Positions 7,554 through 16,114 of a stretch of 38,314 nt of DNA are shown one piece after another (position 1 is the first letter of the stretch; each line of letters begins with the position of its first letter). Source of the DNA: Burkholderiaceae bacterium (GTDB taxonomy: Bacteria > Pseudomonadota > Gammaproteobacteria > Burkholderiales > Burkholderiaceae); contig JAGWNU010000011.1 in the NCBI GenBank assembly GCA_028871175.1, positions 1-38,314 on the forward strand, given 5' to 3'. The notes below the pieces were generated by a model that worked only from the letters and a program-made list of their open reading frames with translations, did not search any database and was not told where the DNA came from. The translations under genes and the position numbers were made by a program.

Positions 7554-7988
7554 ATGAGCATTCAGATCGGTGAATTCGCCAAGCGCACGGCCTGCCCGAT
7601 TCAAACCATCCGGTACTACGAGCGCGAAGGTCTTTTGCCCCCGCCGGACCGCAGTTCGGGCAACTTTCGGCTGTACGGCGAGCGGCACATTGAACGGCTG
7701 CAGTTCATCCTCCACTGCCGGTCGCTGGACATGCCGCTGAACGACGTGCGTGCTCTCCTGCGCTACCGCGAGCGACCAGACGAGGATTGCGGCGCGGTCA
7801 ACATCCTCCTGGACAAGCACATTCATGAGGTCGAGCGGCGCATCGAAGCGCTAGCGGTATTGAAGCGCCATCTGTGCGCTCTGCGCGAAACCTGCTCCGA
7901 TGGCCGGGCCGCTGAAGCTTGCGGAATCCTGCAGGGATTGTCCGAGGCTGGCTCCATGTGCGACGTCGACGCCACCCGTCAGGGCTGA
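7554..7988 (+). CDS. pbrR: PbrR, MerR-family lead-responsive regulator
   Basis: A 144-aa MerR-family protein: winged helix-turn-helix (IGEFAKRTACPIQTIRYYER) then a dimerisation helix and a metal loop. Cys79, Cys114 and Cys123 match the spacing of the three thiolates that hold Pb2+ in PbrR-type proteins; Cys14 and Cys136 are extra. It starts 17 bp beyond the 21-bp dyad it should bind and is divergent from pbrA. ATG 7554 (MSIQIGEFAK) is the normal family start. CadR is the closest alternative, but this sequence lacks a His-rich C-terminal tail as found in CadR. Confidence 0.93.
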   Translation: MSIQIGEFAKRTACPIQTIRYYEREGLLPPPDRSSGNFRLYGERHIERLQFILHCRSLDMPLNDVRALLRYRERPDEDCGAVNILLDKHIHEVERRIEALAVLKRHLCALRETCSDGRAAEACGILQGLSEAGSMCDVDATRQG

Positions 7989-8089
7989 TACGCGGCCCCA
8001 AGTCGTCATCCCGATTTCTCGCGCTGATCCTCCGTAAAGGAACCTGCCTCCGCGATTGCGGGGAGATGTCGATGCCCTTGTTACGAAAC

Positions 8090-8108
8090 ATGAATTACAA
8101 TCATTCTC
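8090..8108 (+). promoter_or_regulatory. Fur-box-like sequence upstream of pbrT
   Basis: The sequence agrees with the 19-bp Fur consensus at 13 positions, best in the right half (AATCATTCTC). It lies 39 bp before the pbrT start, in the 159-bp pbrR-pbrT gap. It would suit an iron-permease relative, but no functional evidence exists and the left half is weak. Confidence 0.35.
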
Positions 8109-8147
8109 ATTCAAGGTCATATCTCCTGCTTCGCCGGTAGGCTCATC

Positions 8148-10070
8148 ATGCAACTGCAGCGCGTCGTTTCCCTCATCCTGTTCTACCTGCTGGCATCGGT
8201 TTCAAGCGCGTACGCCGACACGCTGTCTACCGAAGACAAGACCAAGCAAGTCTGGCAATTGCTCGACTATCTGGCGGTCGACTACGGCCGCTCCGTCAAG
8301 GATGGCCAAGTGGCCAGCGCCGATGAGTACGCCGAAATGCAGGAGTTTGCGCATGCGGCAGAACGTCAGATTACCGAGCTGCCGGCTGGGGCACAGACGC
8401 AAGCGTTGCTCAAGGATGCGGGGGCATTGCGCACGCTCATCGCCGATAAAGCCGCGCCAGCTGCTGTCGGTGAGCAGGCGCACAAGCTCGCGGACAGCTT
8501 GCTTGCGGCCTATCCGGTGCCCATGGCGCCAGCCAAGGTGCCCGACCTCAAGCGTGGGGCCACGCTGTATCAAAGTCAGTGCGCGTCCTGCCACGGCAGC
8601 TCCGGACACGCAGACGGCCCGCTGGCCGCCAAGCTGAGTCCGCCGCCGATTGCCCTGGCCGACCATCAGCGTGCCCAGGAGCGCAGCGTTTTCGCTCTCC
8701 AGCAAATCATCACGCGCGGTGTCGAGGGCACCTCGATGCCCAGCTTCGCGCAGCTCACCGACGATGATCGCTGGGCGCTCGCCTATTTCGCGTCGACCCT
8801 GTCGTATTCCGATGCGGATCGGCAGGCTGGCGCCAAGTTGTGGGCATCCCGCCCGGAGTTGCACAGCGCGGTGCCCACGTTCGCCAAGCTCAGTCAGACG
8901 GCTGAAGCCGCGCTGGCTAAGTCGATCAGCCGGGATGATGCGCGCCAATTGACCGCTTACCTGAGAAGCGCTCCGGACGTGCTGAGCGCCTCCACCGCGG
9001 ATAGTCTTGCGATTGCCAAGGACAAGCTGAAAGAAAGCGTGGCCGCCTTTGACAAAGGCGACAAATCGACCGCCTCGCGCCTTGCGCTTTCCGCCTACCT
9101 CGACGGCTTCGAACCAGTTGAGCCCGCCCTGGCCGCCAAGAATCAAACGCTGTTCCAGGACATCGAAAAGACGATGGGCCTGTACCGCAACGCGATCACA
9201 ACCGGCCAGGCTGAGCAGGTACGGGAAATCGCCCAGCGTCTGCAGACCATGCTGACCGAAGCCCAGGATGCGCTGGGCGGCACCAACGATCCGCTGTCGA
9301 CCTTCCTGGGCGCGTTGACGATCCTGCTGCGCGAAGGCCTGGAAGCGCTGCTCGTCGTGGTCGCCATGATGGCGTTCTTGAAGAAGGCCGAGCGTACGGA
9401 CGTGCTTCCGTACGTCCATGCGGGCTGGATTGCTGCGCTGGCTGCCGGGGGGCTGACGTGGGCCGTCGCCACGTACCTCGTGGACCTCAGTGGTGCCAGC
9501 CGTGAGATGACCGAAGGTTTCTCGGCGATCTTTGCGGCCGTGGTCCTGCTCGGCGTAGGCATGTGGATGCACCAGAAGAGCCTGGCCGGTCGCTGGCAGG
9601 CCTACGTGAAGCAGAAGCTGTCCTCCGCGCTGAACAAGCGCTCGGCGATCATGCTGTTCGTGCTGTCGTTCGTGACGGTGTACCGTGAGGTGTTTGAAAC
9701 CGTGCTGTTCTACGCCGCGCTGTGGAGCGAAGGGAATGGCATCTACCTCCTCGCCGGCTTGGGTTCGGGGATTGCGATCCTGGCGGCCATCGCTGTCGTT
9801 CTGTTGCGCTCCTCCGCGCGCCTGCCAATCCGCCAATTCTTCGCCTTCAGCTCGGCCCTGGTCGCTGTCTTGGCGGTGGTGCTGATCGGCAAAGGGGTCG
9901 CGGCGTTGCAGAAGGTCGGCTTCCTGCACATCACACCGATCTCGATGCCACGCATCGACGTGCTCGGCATTTATCCCTCCGTGCAGACCGTGCTGGCTCA
10001 GGTGGTGATTCTTTTGATCATTGCCGCTACGTTCGCCTACAACGTGCGGTCGACATCGAGCAAGGCATAA
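8148..10070 (+). CDS. pbrT: PbrT: cytochrome c / FTR1 iron-lead permease fusion
   Basis: A 640-aa fusion. Residues 1-24 form a signal peptide. A periplasmic part carries a class I cytochrome c haem site, CASCH at about residue 145, with Met ligand candidates in GTSMPSF. From about residue 380 it becomes an FTR1-type permease with seven membrane segments and the acidic metal motifs REGLE (~394) and REVFE (~513). In pbr clusters PbrT is the proposed Pb2+ uptake protein, which makes cells sensitive unless PbrA is present; FTR1 relatives import iron. It follows pbrR on the same strand. The fused cytochrome may support Fe2+ oxidation for uptake. Iron transport remains an alternative function. Confidence 0.9.
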   Translation: MQLQRVVSLILFYLLASVSSAYADTLSTEDKTKQVWQLLDYLAVDYGRSVKDGQVASADEYAEMQEFAHAAERQITELPAGAQTQALLKDAGALRTLIADKAAPAAVGEQAHKLADSLLAAYPVPMAPAKVPDLKRGATLYQSQCASCHGSSGHADGPLAAKLSPPPIALADHQRAQERSVFALQQIITRGVEGTSMPSFAQLTDDDRWALAYFASTLSYSDADRQAGAKLWASRPELHSAVPTFAKLSQTAEAALAKSISRDDARQLTAYLRSAPDVLSASTADSLAIAKDKLKESVAAFDKGDKSTASRLALSAYLDGFEPVEPALAAKNQTLFQDIEKTMGLYRNAITTGQAEQVREIAQRLQTMLTEAQDALGGTNDPLSTFLGALTILLREGLEALLVVVAMMAFLKKAERTDVLPYVHAGWIAALAAGGLTWAVATYLVDLSGASREMTEGFSAIFAAVVLLGVGMWMHQKSLAGRWQAYVKQKLSSALNKRSAIMLFVLSFVTVYREVFETVLFYAALWSEGNGIYLLAGLGSGIAILAAIAVVLLRSSARLPIRQFFAFSSALVAVLAVVLIGKGVAALQKVGFLHITPISMPRIDVLGIYPSVQTVLAQVVILLIIAATFAYNVRSTSSKA

Positions 10071-10151
10071 GCGCTACGAGGAGTGGATCCAGCGTGGAAT
10101 GCTTGAGCAAGGTGTGGGCTTTGGTTTGAGCAAAGCAAGATAGCGACACTC

Positions 10152-11345
10152 TCATTTCCGCTCTCCGTTACGTCGCACGAGCGGAACCAACGCAATGGTG
10201 AGGCCGCAAAACGCCGCACCGGCATAAAACGTATAGCTTGCTCCGAACCCATCCCACAGCCAGCCGGCAAGCACGCTGGCGACCAGCAGTGCCAAGCCGC
10301 TGGCCAGGTTGAAGACTCCGAAAGCCGTACCTCGCAGGTCTGCTGGCGCTGTATCGGCGACCATGGTCGCCAGCAGACCTTGCGTCATCCCCATATGGAG
10401 CCCCCAGAGCGCGACGCCGCACAACGTCGCTGCCCAATGCGAGCCTGTTGCGAGCACCACATCCGCAGCTATCAGCACGACGAGCCCCCACACCAACAGC
10501 TTGACGTGACTGCAGCCGTCAGCCAGTTTCCCAAAGGGATATGCCGAGACGGCGTACACCACATTCATCGCCACCAGCACCAAGGGAGCCAAGAAAAGCG
10601 GCAAGCCAACCTGCTGGGCTCTCAACACGAGGAAGGCTTCACTGAATCGCGCCAACGTGAACACCGCACCGATGACAACCACACTCCAGTAGGCTGGGCT
10701 CAATCGCGCGAGATTCTCCTGCCGGATTGGGTTCGTCCGCTTTGAATTCTGGTGCACTTCGGGCTCGCGCACGCCGAAAAGGAGCACGACAACGGACAGG
10801 ACGCCAGGGATGACAGCGACCCAGAAGATGGCCCTGAAGTCGTTTGCCCATAGGTACATCAGCCCAATCGCTATGAGGGGGCCCAGGAACGCCCCCACTG
10901 TGTCCAAAGACTGTCTCAGGCCAAAGGCGGCTCCACGAAGATGTGGGGGTGCAATGTCCGCCACCAATGCATCGCGCGGCGCGCCACGAATACCCTTGCC
11001 AATGCGGTCGGCAAGACGGGCGCCCAGTACCACCCCGACGCCGGGCGCGAGGGCGAACAACGGTTTTGACAACGCACCGAGCGCGTACCCGAAGACGGCG
11101 AGCCCCTTGCGCTTGCCTAGATAGTCGCTGAGCGTGCCGGAGAAGACCTTCACAATCAGCGCCGTTGCCTCCGCGGCGCCCTCAATCAGCCCAACCGACA
11201 GCGCGCTGGCACCAAGCGCGGTCACCATGAAGACCGGTAGCAGGCTGTGAATGATTTCAGAGGAAACATCCATCAGCAAACTGACAAAGCCAAGCATCCA
11301 GATGCCGCTCGGTATCTCTCGTAAGGTGTTGGTGGAGGCAGTCAT
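10152..11345 (-). CDS. MFS transporter of the two-component/RND module
   Basis: A 397-aa major facilitator protein with about 12 membrane segments. Loop motifs include GTLSDYLGKRKGL between segments 2 and 3 and the longer LADRIGKGIRGAPRDALVAD, typical of an MFS group often found beside metal-resistance genes. The substrate is not known to me. It follows the histidine kinase by about 15 bp on the same strand, so RR, kinase and transporter probably form one operon. ATG 11345 is used; a GTG three codons earlier (11354) is possible. The operon converges with pbrT from the other side, with 81 bp between them and no clear terminator. Confidence 0.88.
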   Translation of the reverse strand: MTASTNTLREIPSGIWMLGFVSLLMDVSSEIIHSLLPVFMVTALGASALSVGLIEGAAEATALIVKVFSGTLSDYLGKRKGLAVFGYALGALSKPLFALAPGVGVVLGARLADRIGKGIRGAPRDALVADIAPPHLRGAAFGLRQSLDTVGAFLGPLIAIGLMYLWANDFRAIFWVAVIPGVLSVVVLLFGVREPEVHQNSKRTNPIRQENLARLSPAYWSVVVIGAVFTLARFSEAFLVLRAQQVGLPLFLAPLVLVAMNVVYAVSAYPFGKLADGCSHVKLLVWGLVVLIAADVVLATGSHWAATLCGVALWGLHMGMTQGLLATMVADTAPADLRGTAFGVFNLASGLALLVASVLAGWLWDGFGASYTFYAGAAFCGLTIALVPLVRRNGERK

Positions 11346-11359
11346 GTTGGACACAATGG

Positions 11360-12712
11360 TCAGTTGTCAGGCAAAGGCTGTGCATAGGTAAATCTCAAGC
11401 CAGTCCTACCATCCACAGCGATGGTGTGTAAGCTGACCCGCCCGCCAAGCCGCTCGGCCGCGCGCCGGACGATAGCCAGGCCGAGCCCGCTACCGGGTTG
11501 CTCGGAGCCGACCACGCGGTAAAACGGGTCGAATACACGAGAGAGCTCGCCTTCTGGAATGCCGGGACCGGTATCCTCGACCTCGAAGACAGCTTCATTG
11601 CCTTTGCGATACAAGCGCACGTCCACTTTGCCACCCGACGGGGTGTAAAGCGTCGCGTTGTCGATAGCATTGCGCACGAGCGCGAAGAAATCCCGTTCGC
11701 TGCCACGTAGTTGAACCACTTCGCTGACATCCATGCCAAGGTCAACACCCTTGGACTCGGCAAGCGGAAAGATCTCTCCAAGCGCTTCGACGACGACCGC
11801 GTTGGCGTCGAACGCGCCGCTCACGGGTTGCAATTCCGTTTCCTGCTCGGCAAGCACGAGTAGTTGTTCAACCAGTGACCGCATGCGACCGACGCTCTTC
11901 TCCAAAGGCGCCAGGCGCGAATGAACAGTGGGCGGGACGGCTTCCGAGGCCAGCGCGTTTTCCAATTGGAGCGTCATTGCAGTCACCGGCGAGCGCAGTT
12001 CGTGCGCCGCGTCGGCAACAAACCGGCGCTGCTGACCCAGGGTGGCAAGCAATCGGTCCAGCAGCCGATTCGTCGCCTTCACGAACGGCTGAATTTCCGT
12101 GGGCACCCCCGCTGCGGAGATGGATGTCAAATCCGAATTGCCGCGTTTGTCGACTTCAGCGGACAGCTCCAGAACTTTGCGCAGCAGGATTCGAATCAGG
12201 ACGCCCACCAGCACGACCAAAACCGGTAGGAGGGCCAACAGTGGAATCAGTGTGCGCAGTGCACTGTCTCGCGCAATTTCGTCTCTTGCGGAAGTCCGTT
12301 GCGTCACGGCCAGGCCGTACTCGTTATCCAAGGTTCTGATATAGACGCGCCAGGATTGGCCATGCGATTGAATGGTATGGAACCCTTCTGCCAGTTCGCC
12401 AGGCACGGCCAAAGACAGGTCGGGGGTCACCGTGCGCGTGGCCAATTTGGAGACCTTAAGGACCCAGATGCGCATCTCGGGCTCATCGGCTGGCGCGAAG
12501 CCGCTTTGTGAAGACAGTGCGGTGGCCGCCCCCGGCGTGACGAGCCAGGCAATCTCTCGCAACTCGTCATCCTGAAGGTCCCGCGCTTCTTCAAAGGCGA
12601 ACCAGAAGGACGCCACCGCCCCAATCAGGCCCACCAGAAGAATCGTGCTGCATATCCAGACCGACAGCAGCCGCTGCAGCGACCGGCTCACTCGGCTTTC
12701 GGCACCGTCCAT
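11360..12712 (-). CDS. Sensor histidine kinase (QseC/TctE-like)
   Basis: A 450-aa membrane kinase. It has two membrane segments (about residues 19-38 and 150-175) around a ~110-residue periplasmic sensor with no Cys/His cluster, then a linker, the phospho-acceptor H box (DAAHELRSPVTAM), an N box (RNAIDNATLYTPSGG) and G boxes (VEDTGPGIPEG, GSGLGLAIVRRAAERLGG). It should autophosphorylate and pass phosphate to the regulator encoded just upstream, whose 3' end it overlaps by 25 bp. ATG 12712 was chosen because earlier starts lie inside the regulator gene without hydrophobic signal. The signal sensed is unknown; by context a metal or the toxic state it causes. Confidence 0.92.
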   Translation of the reverse strand: MDGAESRVSRSLQRLLSVWICSTILLVGLIGAVASFWFAFEEARDLQDDELREIAWLVTPGAATALSSQSGFAPADEPEMRIWVLKVSKLATRTVTPDLSLAVPGELAEGFHTIQSHGQSWRVYIRTLDNEYGLAVTQRTSARDEIARDSALRTLIPLLALLPVLVVLVGVLIRILLRKVLELSAEVDKRGNSDLTSISAAGVPTEIQPFVKATNRLLDRLLATLGQQRRFVADAAHELRSPVTAMTLQLENALASEAVPPTVHSRLAPLEKSVGRMRSLVEQLLVLAEQETELQPVSGAFDANAVVVEALGEIFPLAESKGVDLGMDVSEVVQLRGSERDFFALVRNAIDNATLYTPSGGKVDVRLYRKGNEAVFEVEDTGPGIPEGELSRVFDPFYRVVGSEQPGSGLGLAIVRRAAERLGGRVSLHTIAVDGRTGLRFTYAQPLPDN

Positions 12713-13350
12713 CCTACGCCCCTGACATTCTTGATGACACCTTGGTCCAGCTTCTTCCTGACGCTGTAGATAAGGAATTCGATGGCGTTGCTCTCCACCT
12801 CTTCGTTCCACCCATAGAGGCGCGTCTCAAGGTCAGCCCGCGAGAGGATGGCGCCCGGGCGTAACATCAACTCACGCAGTAGAGCAAATTCCTTTGCTGA
12901 TAGTTGACGCAGACCACCCTGAAACCAGACCTCGTGACTTGCCTGGTCCAGAGAGAGCTCGCCATTGCGCAAGACGGCGGAAACCTCTGGGCCATGCCGT
13001 CTCGTCAATGCACGCAAGCGGGCCAACAACTCACCAACGTGGAAGGGCTTGACCAGGTAATCGTCTGCGCCGAGGTCCAGGCCCGCAATCCTGTCCTCGA
13101 CCGACGAGCGTGCCGTGATAATCAACACCGGCACCGCATTCCTGGTCTCCCGCAGTTGCCGCAGTACGGTCAGGCCATCCTGGCCGGGTAGGCCAAGGTC
13201 CAACAGAATGGCGCAATAGGCCTCGGTCGAGGCCGCCAAAGACGCTTGTTTCCCATCGGTGACCCAATCCACGGCATAGCGGGCGTCGCGAAGCGTTTGA
13301 CATACCGCCTCGCCAATAAGCGGGTCGTCTTCTACCAGGAGCGTTCTCAT
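12688..13350 (-). CDS. OmpR-family response regulator (QseB/CzcR-like)
   Basis: A 220-aa regulator. The receiver domain has the acidic pocket (VEDD), phospho-acceptor Asp in LLDLGLPGQDG, Thr in IITARS and Lys in LVKPF. The C-terminal winged helix includes LSAKEFALLRELMLRPG, SRADLETRLYGW and VRGVGWTV. ATG 13350 (MRTLLVED) is the family-typical start; ATG 13374 adds eight unusual residues. It leads the leftward operon and faces the RND operon across a 243-bp gap that contains direct repeats suited to this family, so it probably activates the pump genes and possibly itself. Confidence 0.92.
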   Translation of the reverse strand: MRTLLVEDDPLIGEAVCQTLRDARYAVDWVTDGKQASLAASTEAYCAILLDLGLPGQDGLTVLRQLRETRNAVPVLIITARSSVEDRIAGLDLGADDYLVKPFHVGELLARLRALTRRHGPEVSAVLRNGELSLDQASHEVWFQGGLRQLSAKEFALLRELMLRPGAILSRADLETRLYGWNEEVESNAIEFLIYSVRKKLDQGVIKNVRGVGWTVPKAE

Positions 13351-13473
13351 CTCGTCTCTGCCGACTCTCTCCATGGTTGGCTAGGATAGCTGCGGAGGGC
13401 AGCATGGGTCCCCAGACTTAGCGGAGACCCAGCGCGGGGCTCCGGAGTCACCGTGACCCATAAGCCACATACA

Positions 13474-13505
13474 CTAAGTCCGCTCTAAGTCTCGGCTCCT
13501 ATCTT
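13474..13505 (+). promoter_or_regulatory. OmpR-type direct-repeat operator and RND operon promoter
   Basis: CTAAGTC occurs twice (13474-13480 and 13485-13491), 11 bp apart, i.e. one helix turn, the pattern used by OmpR-family dimers. A -10-like TATCTT follows at 13500-13505 with no good -35, so the repeat overlies the place where -35 would be, as at activated promoters. A single inverted copy, GACTTAG, is at 13415-13421 nearer the regulator gene. Confidence 0.65.
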
Positions 13506-13593
13506 CGCCTGGACCTTCGGCGTCCTAACAGGAACCGCCTGTTTGTGCTTGGCTCCCCAGTGGTCGCTCAATTCGACAAGAGAAAAACCAGCG

Positions 13594-15033
13594 ATGAAGG
13601 CTACAACCACCGTTCGTGCCGAATCCCAGAGCGCCCGTATGCGGCGACTGCTCATACCTCTCGTCGGCCTGCTTCTGAGCGCTTGCGCCCTCGACCGCTA
13701 TGACCCACGACCTCTTTCCACCGAGTCGGTTGCCAATGCTTACACGGCGCGCTCTTTGAACGCGCCTGAGTTGCGCGAATACATCCGCCAACATTATCCG
13801 AGCGCCGCAGAAGCCTGGCCGCCAAGCCGGTGGGACCCGCAGAGCCTGACGCTGGCCGCGTTCTACTTCAACCCGGACCTGGAAGCTGCGCGCGCCAAGT
13901 TTGCCACTGCGGAAGCCGCAACCACCACGGCTGCCCAACGGCCGAATCCCACGCTGCAATTACCGCTCCAGCGCACGCTGAATCCCAAGGATGGCGACTC
14001 CCCCTGGACCCTCGGCATTGCCCTGGACATCCCCATCGAGACTGGCGGCAAGCGAGACCATCGAATCCGTGAGGCAACACACCTATCCAGCGCAGCTCGG
14101 TTCCAGGTTGCGAACGCTGCCTGGGGTGTCCGCAGCCAATTGCGGACTCAGCTATTGAATCTGTGGTTCGCCGGAGAGCGGACCCAACTGCTGGGCCAAC
14201 AACTGGAACTGGACAAGCGTACCGTCGATATGCTGGAGCGCCGCTTGCTTGTGGGTGACGCCTCGCCGTGGGAGGTCAACCAGCAGCGCCTGGCCGTGAT
14301 GCAAGCGCAGACGGACCTGCTCTCGGCACAACGTGATGCAGCGGCGGCACGGGTCCAGGTTGCTACGGTCCTCGGGTTGCGCGCGGGCGCTCTGGATAAC
14401 GTCGAGCTCGACTTAACCGAGTTCGCTCGCCCCTTTCCCGCATTGCCGGCTGATACCTTGCGGTCGCAGGCGCTGCTGAATCGGGCTGACGTACAGGCGG
14501 GCCTGGCGCAATACGAAGCCAGCCAATCGGCCCTTCAGTTGGAGGTCGCCAAGCAGTATCCAGATATCCATCTTGGGCCTGGCTACACCTTTGACCAGGG
14601 CGCTCGCAAGCTCGGCTTTGATTTCGGTGGTCTTGTGCTGCCGATATTCAACCGCAATGAAGGCCCCATTGCAGAGGCACGTGCCCGCCGCCTGGAAGCC
14701 CAGGCGCATCTGCAGCAGCTGCAGTCTCAGGCGTTTGGCGAGACCGATGGCGCAATCGCCGCGTACCGGGTGACAGGCGACATCGTCAAGCAGGGCGAAG
14801 CGCAACTCGCGGCGCAGTCCCGCCAGTTGGTCGCAACACAGCGCGCATTCGATATTGGACAGTCCGACCGCTTGACACTGACGCTCGCACAAAAAGCTGA
14901 ACTCGCCGCCAAGCTCGCACTGAAAGATGCCACGTTCCAGATGCAGCAGGCGGTTGGGCATCTGGAAGACGCCATGCAGCGCCCGCTTGCGGTGACCGCG
15001 CTTGGCCAGGACGCAAATTCTTCTCTCAAGTAA
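13594..15033 (+). CDS. CzcC-like outer-membrane factor (TolC family lipoprotein)
   Basis: A 479-aa outer-membrane channel protein. The N-terminus carries a lipoprotein signal with lipobox LLSAC. The remainder shows two TolC-type repeats with long helices (e.g. DPQSLTLAAFYFNPDLEAAR and the DIPIETGGKRDHRI loop). It should form the outer-membrane exit of the pump encoded by the next two genes; the gap to the second gene is only two bases. ATG 13594 precedes the signal; ATG 13639 (MRRLLIPLVG) is nearer to it and also plausible. It is separate in sequence from the CusC-type protein in the same window. Confidence 0.88.
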   Translation: MKATTTVRAESQSARMRRLLIPLVGLLLSACALDRYDPRPLSTESVANAYTARSLNAPELREYIRQHYPSAAEAWPPSRWDPQSLTLAAFYFNPDLEAARAKFATAEAATTTAAQRPNPTLQLPLQRTLNPKDGDSPWTLGIALDIPIETGGKRDHRIREATHLSSAARFQVANAAWGVRSQLRTQLLNLWFAGERTQLLGQQLELDKRTVDMLERRLLVGDASPWEVNQQRLAVMQAQTDLLSAQRDAAAARVQVATVLGLRAGALDNVELDLTEFARPFPALPADTLRSQALLNRADVQAGLAQYEASQSALQLEVAKQYPDIHLGPGYTFDQGARKLGFDFGGLVLPIFNRNEGPIAEARARRLEAQAHLQQLQSQAFGETDGAIAAYRVTGDIVKQGEAQLAAQSRQLVATQRAFDIGQSDRLTLTLAQKAELAAKLALKDATFQMQQAVGHLEDAMQRPLAVTALGQDANSSLK

Positions 15034-15035
15034 CC

Positions 15036-16091
15036 ATGTCGAAACGAACCGTACTCAAAGATCTCCTTTTGCTTTTGCCTGCCATGCTGGCCGCGCTGGC
15101 GCTGGGCGGCTTCATGCTGAGCCGAGGTGAGCAGGCTCGCGAAGCCGAACGCGAGGCGTCAGGACACAGCCCGGTTCGCGCCGCCATTGAGGATGGCTTG
15201 ACTACGCTGACAGTCGATGAGGCTGCTCAGACCGGCAGCGGCATCCAATTGCGGGCGTTGAGTGCCATCGGGGCAACCTCGGGCACGACCGTCTACGGCA
15301 CGGTGATGGATTTGCAACCGTTGGCCGACCTCGCAAGCCGGTACGTATCGACCAAGGCAGACCTGGATGCGGCAAAGGCGGCGGCGGAAGCTGCAAAGGC
15401 AGAACTCGACCGGACTCAAGCGCTCTACACAGATGTTCAGAATGCCTCGTTGAAGACACTGCAGGCAGCGCGCTCGGCGAGCATCGCGGCGGCGGCCAGG
15501 GTCAAGTCGACACAAGCCGGCGTAGACGCCATCGTTGCCTCGGCCCGTCAGCAATATGGAACCACCGTGGGCAGTTGGATAGTGTCTGCGACATCCCCCG
15601 ACCTGACGCGTTTGCTGGAGCGGCGCGAAGTACTTTTGCGTGTCGTCCTCCCTGGCGACCAAGGCGGAGCGGCGCCAGCTCTATTGAAAGCGGCAGGTGA
15701 TGGTGCTGCCCCGTTCGAGGCCCGGCTGATTTCCGCCTCCCCGCAAGCCGACCCTGGCATTCAAGGGCAGGCCTACTACTACCGTGCGGCTGTCCAGCTC
15801 GCGGCCGGTGTTCGCGTCAGTGCCAGAGCACCAGCTGCCGCGACTGCAAAGAGCGGTGTCTTGATTCCGGCCGACGCCATCGTCTGGTACGGCGGGCAAC
15901 CATGGGCATATGTCCATGTTGAGAAAAGCCGTTTTCAGCGCCGAGCCGTCGACCCGAGCTCTCCGCAGGATGGGGACTTCTTTGTCGCGGACGGATTCAA
16001 GCCAGGCGAACTGGTTGTCGTCCGTGGCGCGCAACTGCTGCTCTCCGAAGAGTCCCGCGCCCAAGCGGGTAGCCAGCCTGATAACGACTAA
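15036..16091 (+). CDS. RND periplasmic adaptor (membrane fusion protein)
   Basis: A 351-aa adaptor with an N-terminal membrane anchor (LLLLLPAMLAALALGGFML), a barrel-like segment (GTTVYGTVMDLQPLADL), an Ala/Lys-rich helical hairpin (about residues 105-170) and barrel/proximal domains in the C-terminal half (VLIPADAIVWYGGQPWAYV). It is shorter than CusB/CzcB proteins, has no N-terminal heavy-metal-binding domain and no CusF-like tail. It links the inner-membrane pump to the outer-membrane factor. It stands between the two in a tight operon (2-bp and 23-bp gaps). Confidence 0.9.
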   Translation: MSKRTVLKDLLLLLPAMLAALALGGFMLSRGEQAREAEREASGHSPVRAAIEDGLTTLTVDEAAQTGSGIQLRALSAIGATSGTTVYGTVMDLQPLADLASRYVSTKADLDAAKAAAEAAKAELDRTQALYTDVQNASLKTLQAARSASIAAAARVKSTQAGVDAIVASARQQYGTTVGSWIVSATSPDLTRLLERREVLLRVVLPGDQGGAAPALLKAAGDGAAPFEARLISASPQADPGIQGQAYYYRAAVQLAAGVRVSARAPAAATAKSGVLIPADAIVWYGGQPWAYVHVEKSRFQRRAVDPSSPQDGDFFVADGFKPGELVVVRGAQLLLSEESRAQAGSQPDND

Positions 16092-16114
16092 CAGGGCACC
16101 CAGCCCGCAAAGCG

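Noticed and set aside
8202-9929. 575-aa open frame opposite pbrT
   Set aside because: Shadow of a GC-rich gene on the other strand; Arg/Gly/His-rich with no domain, while pbrT has clear motifs.
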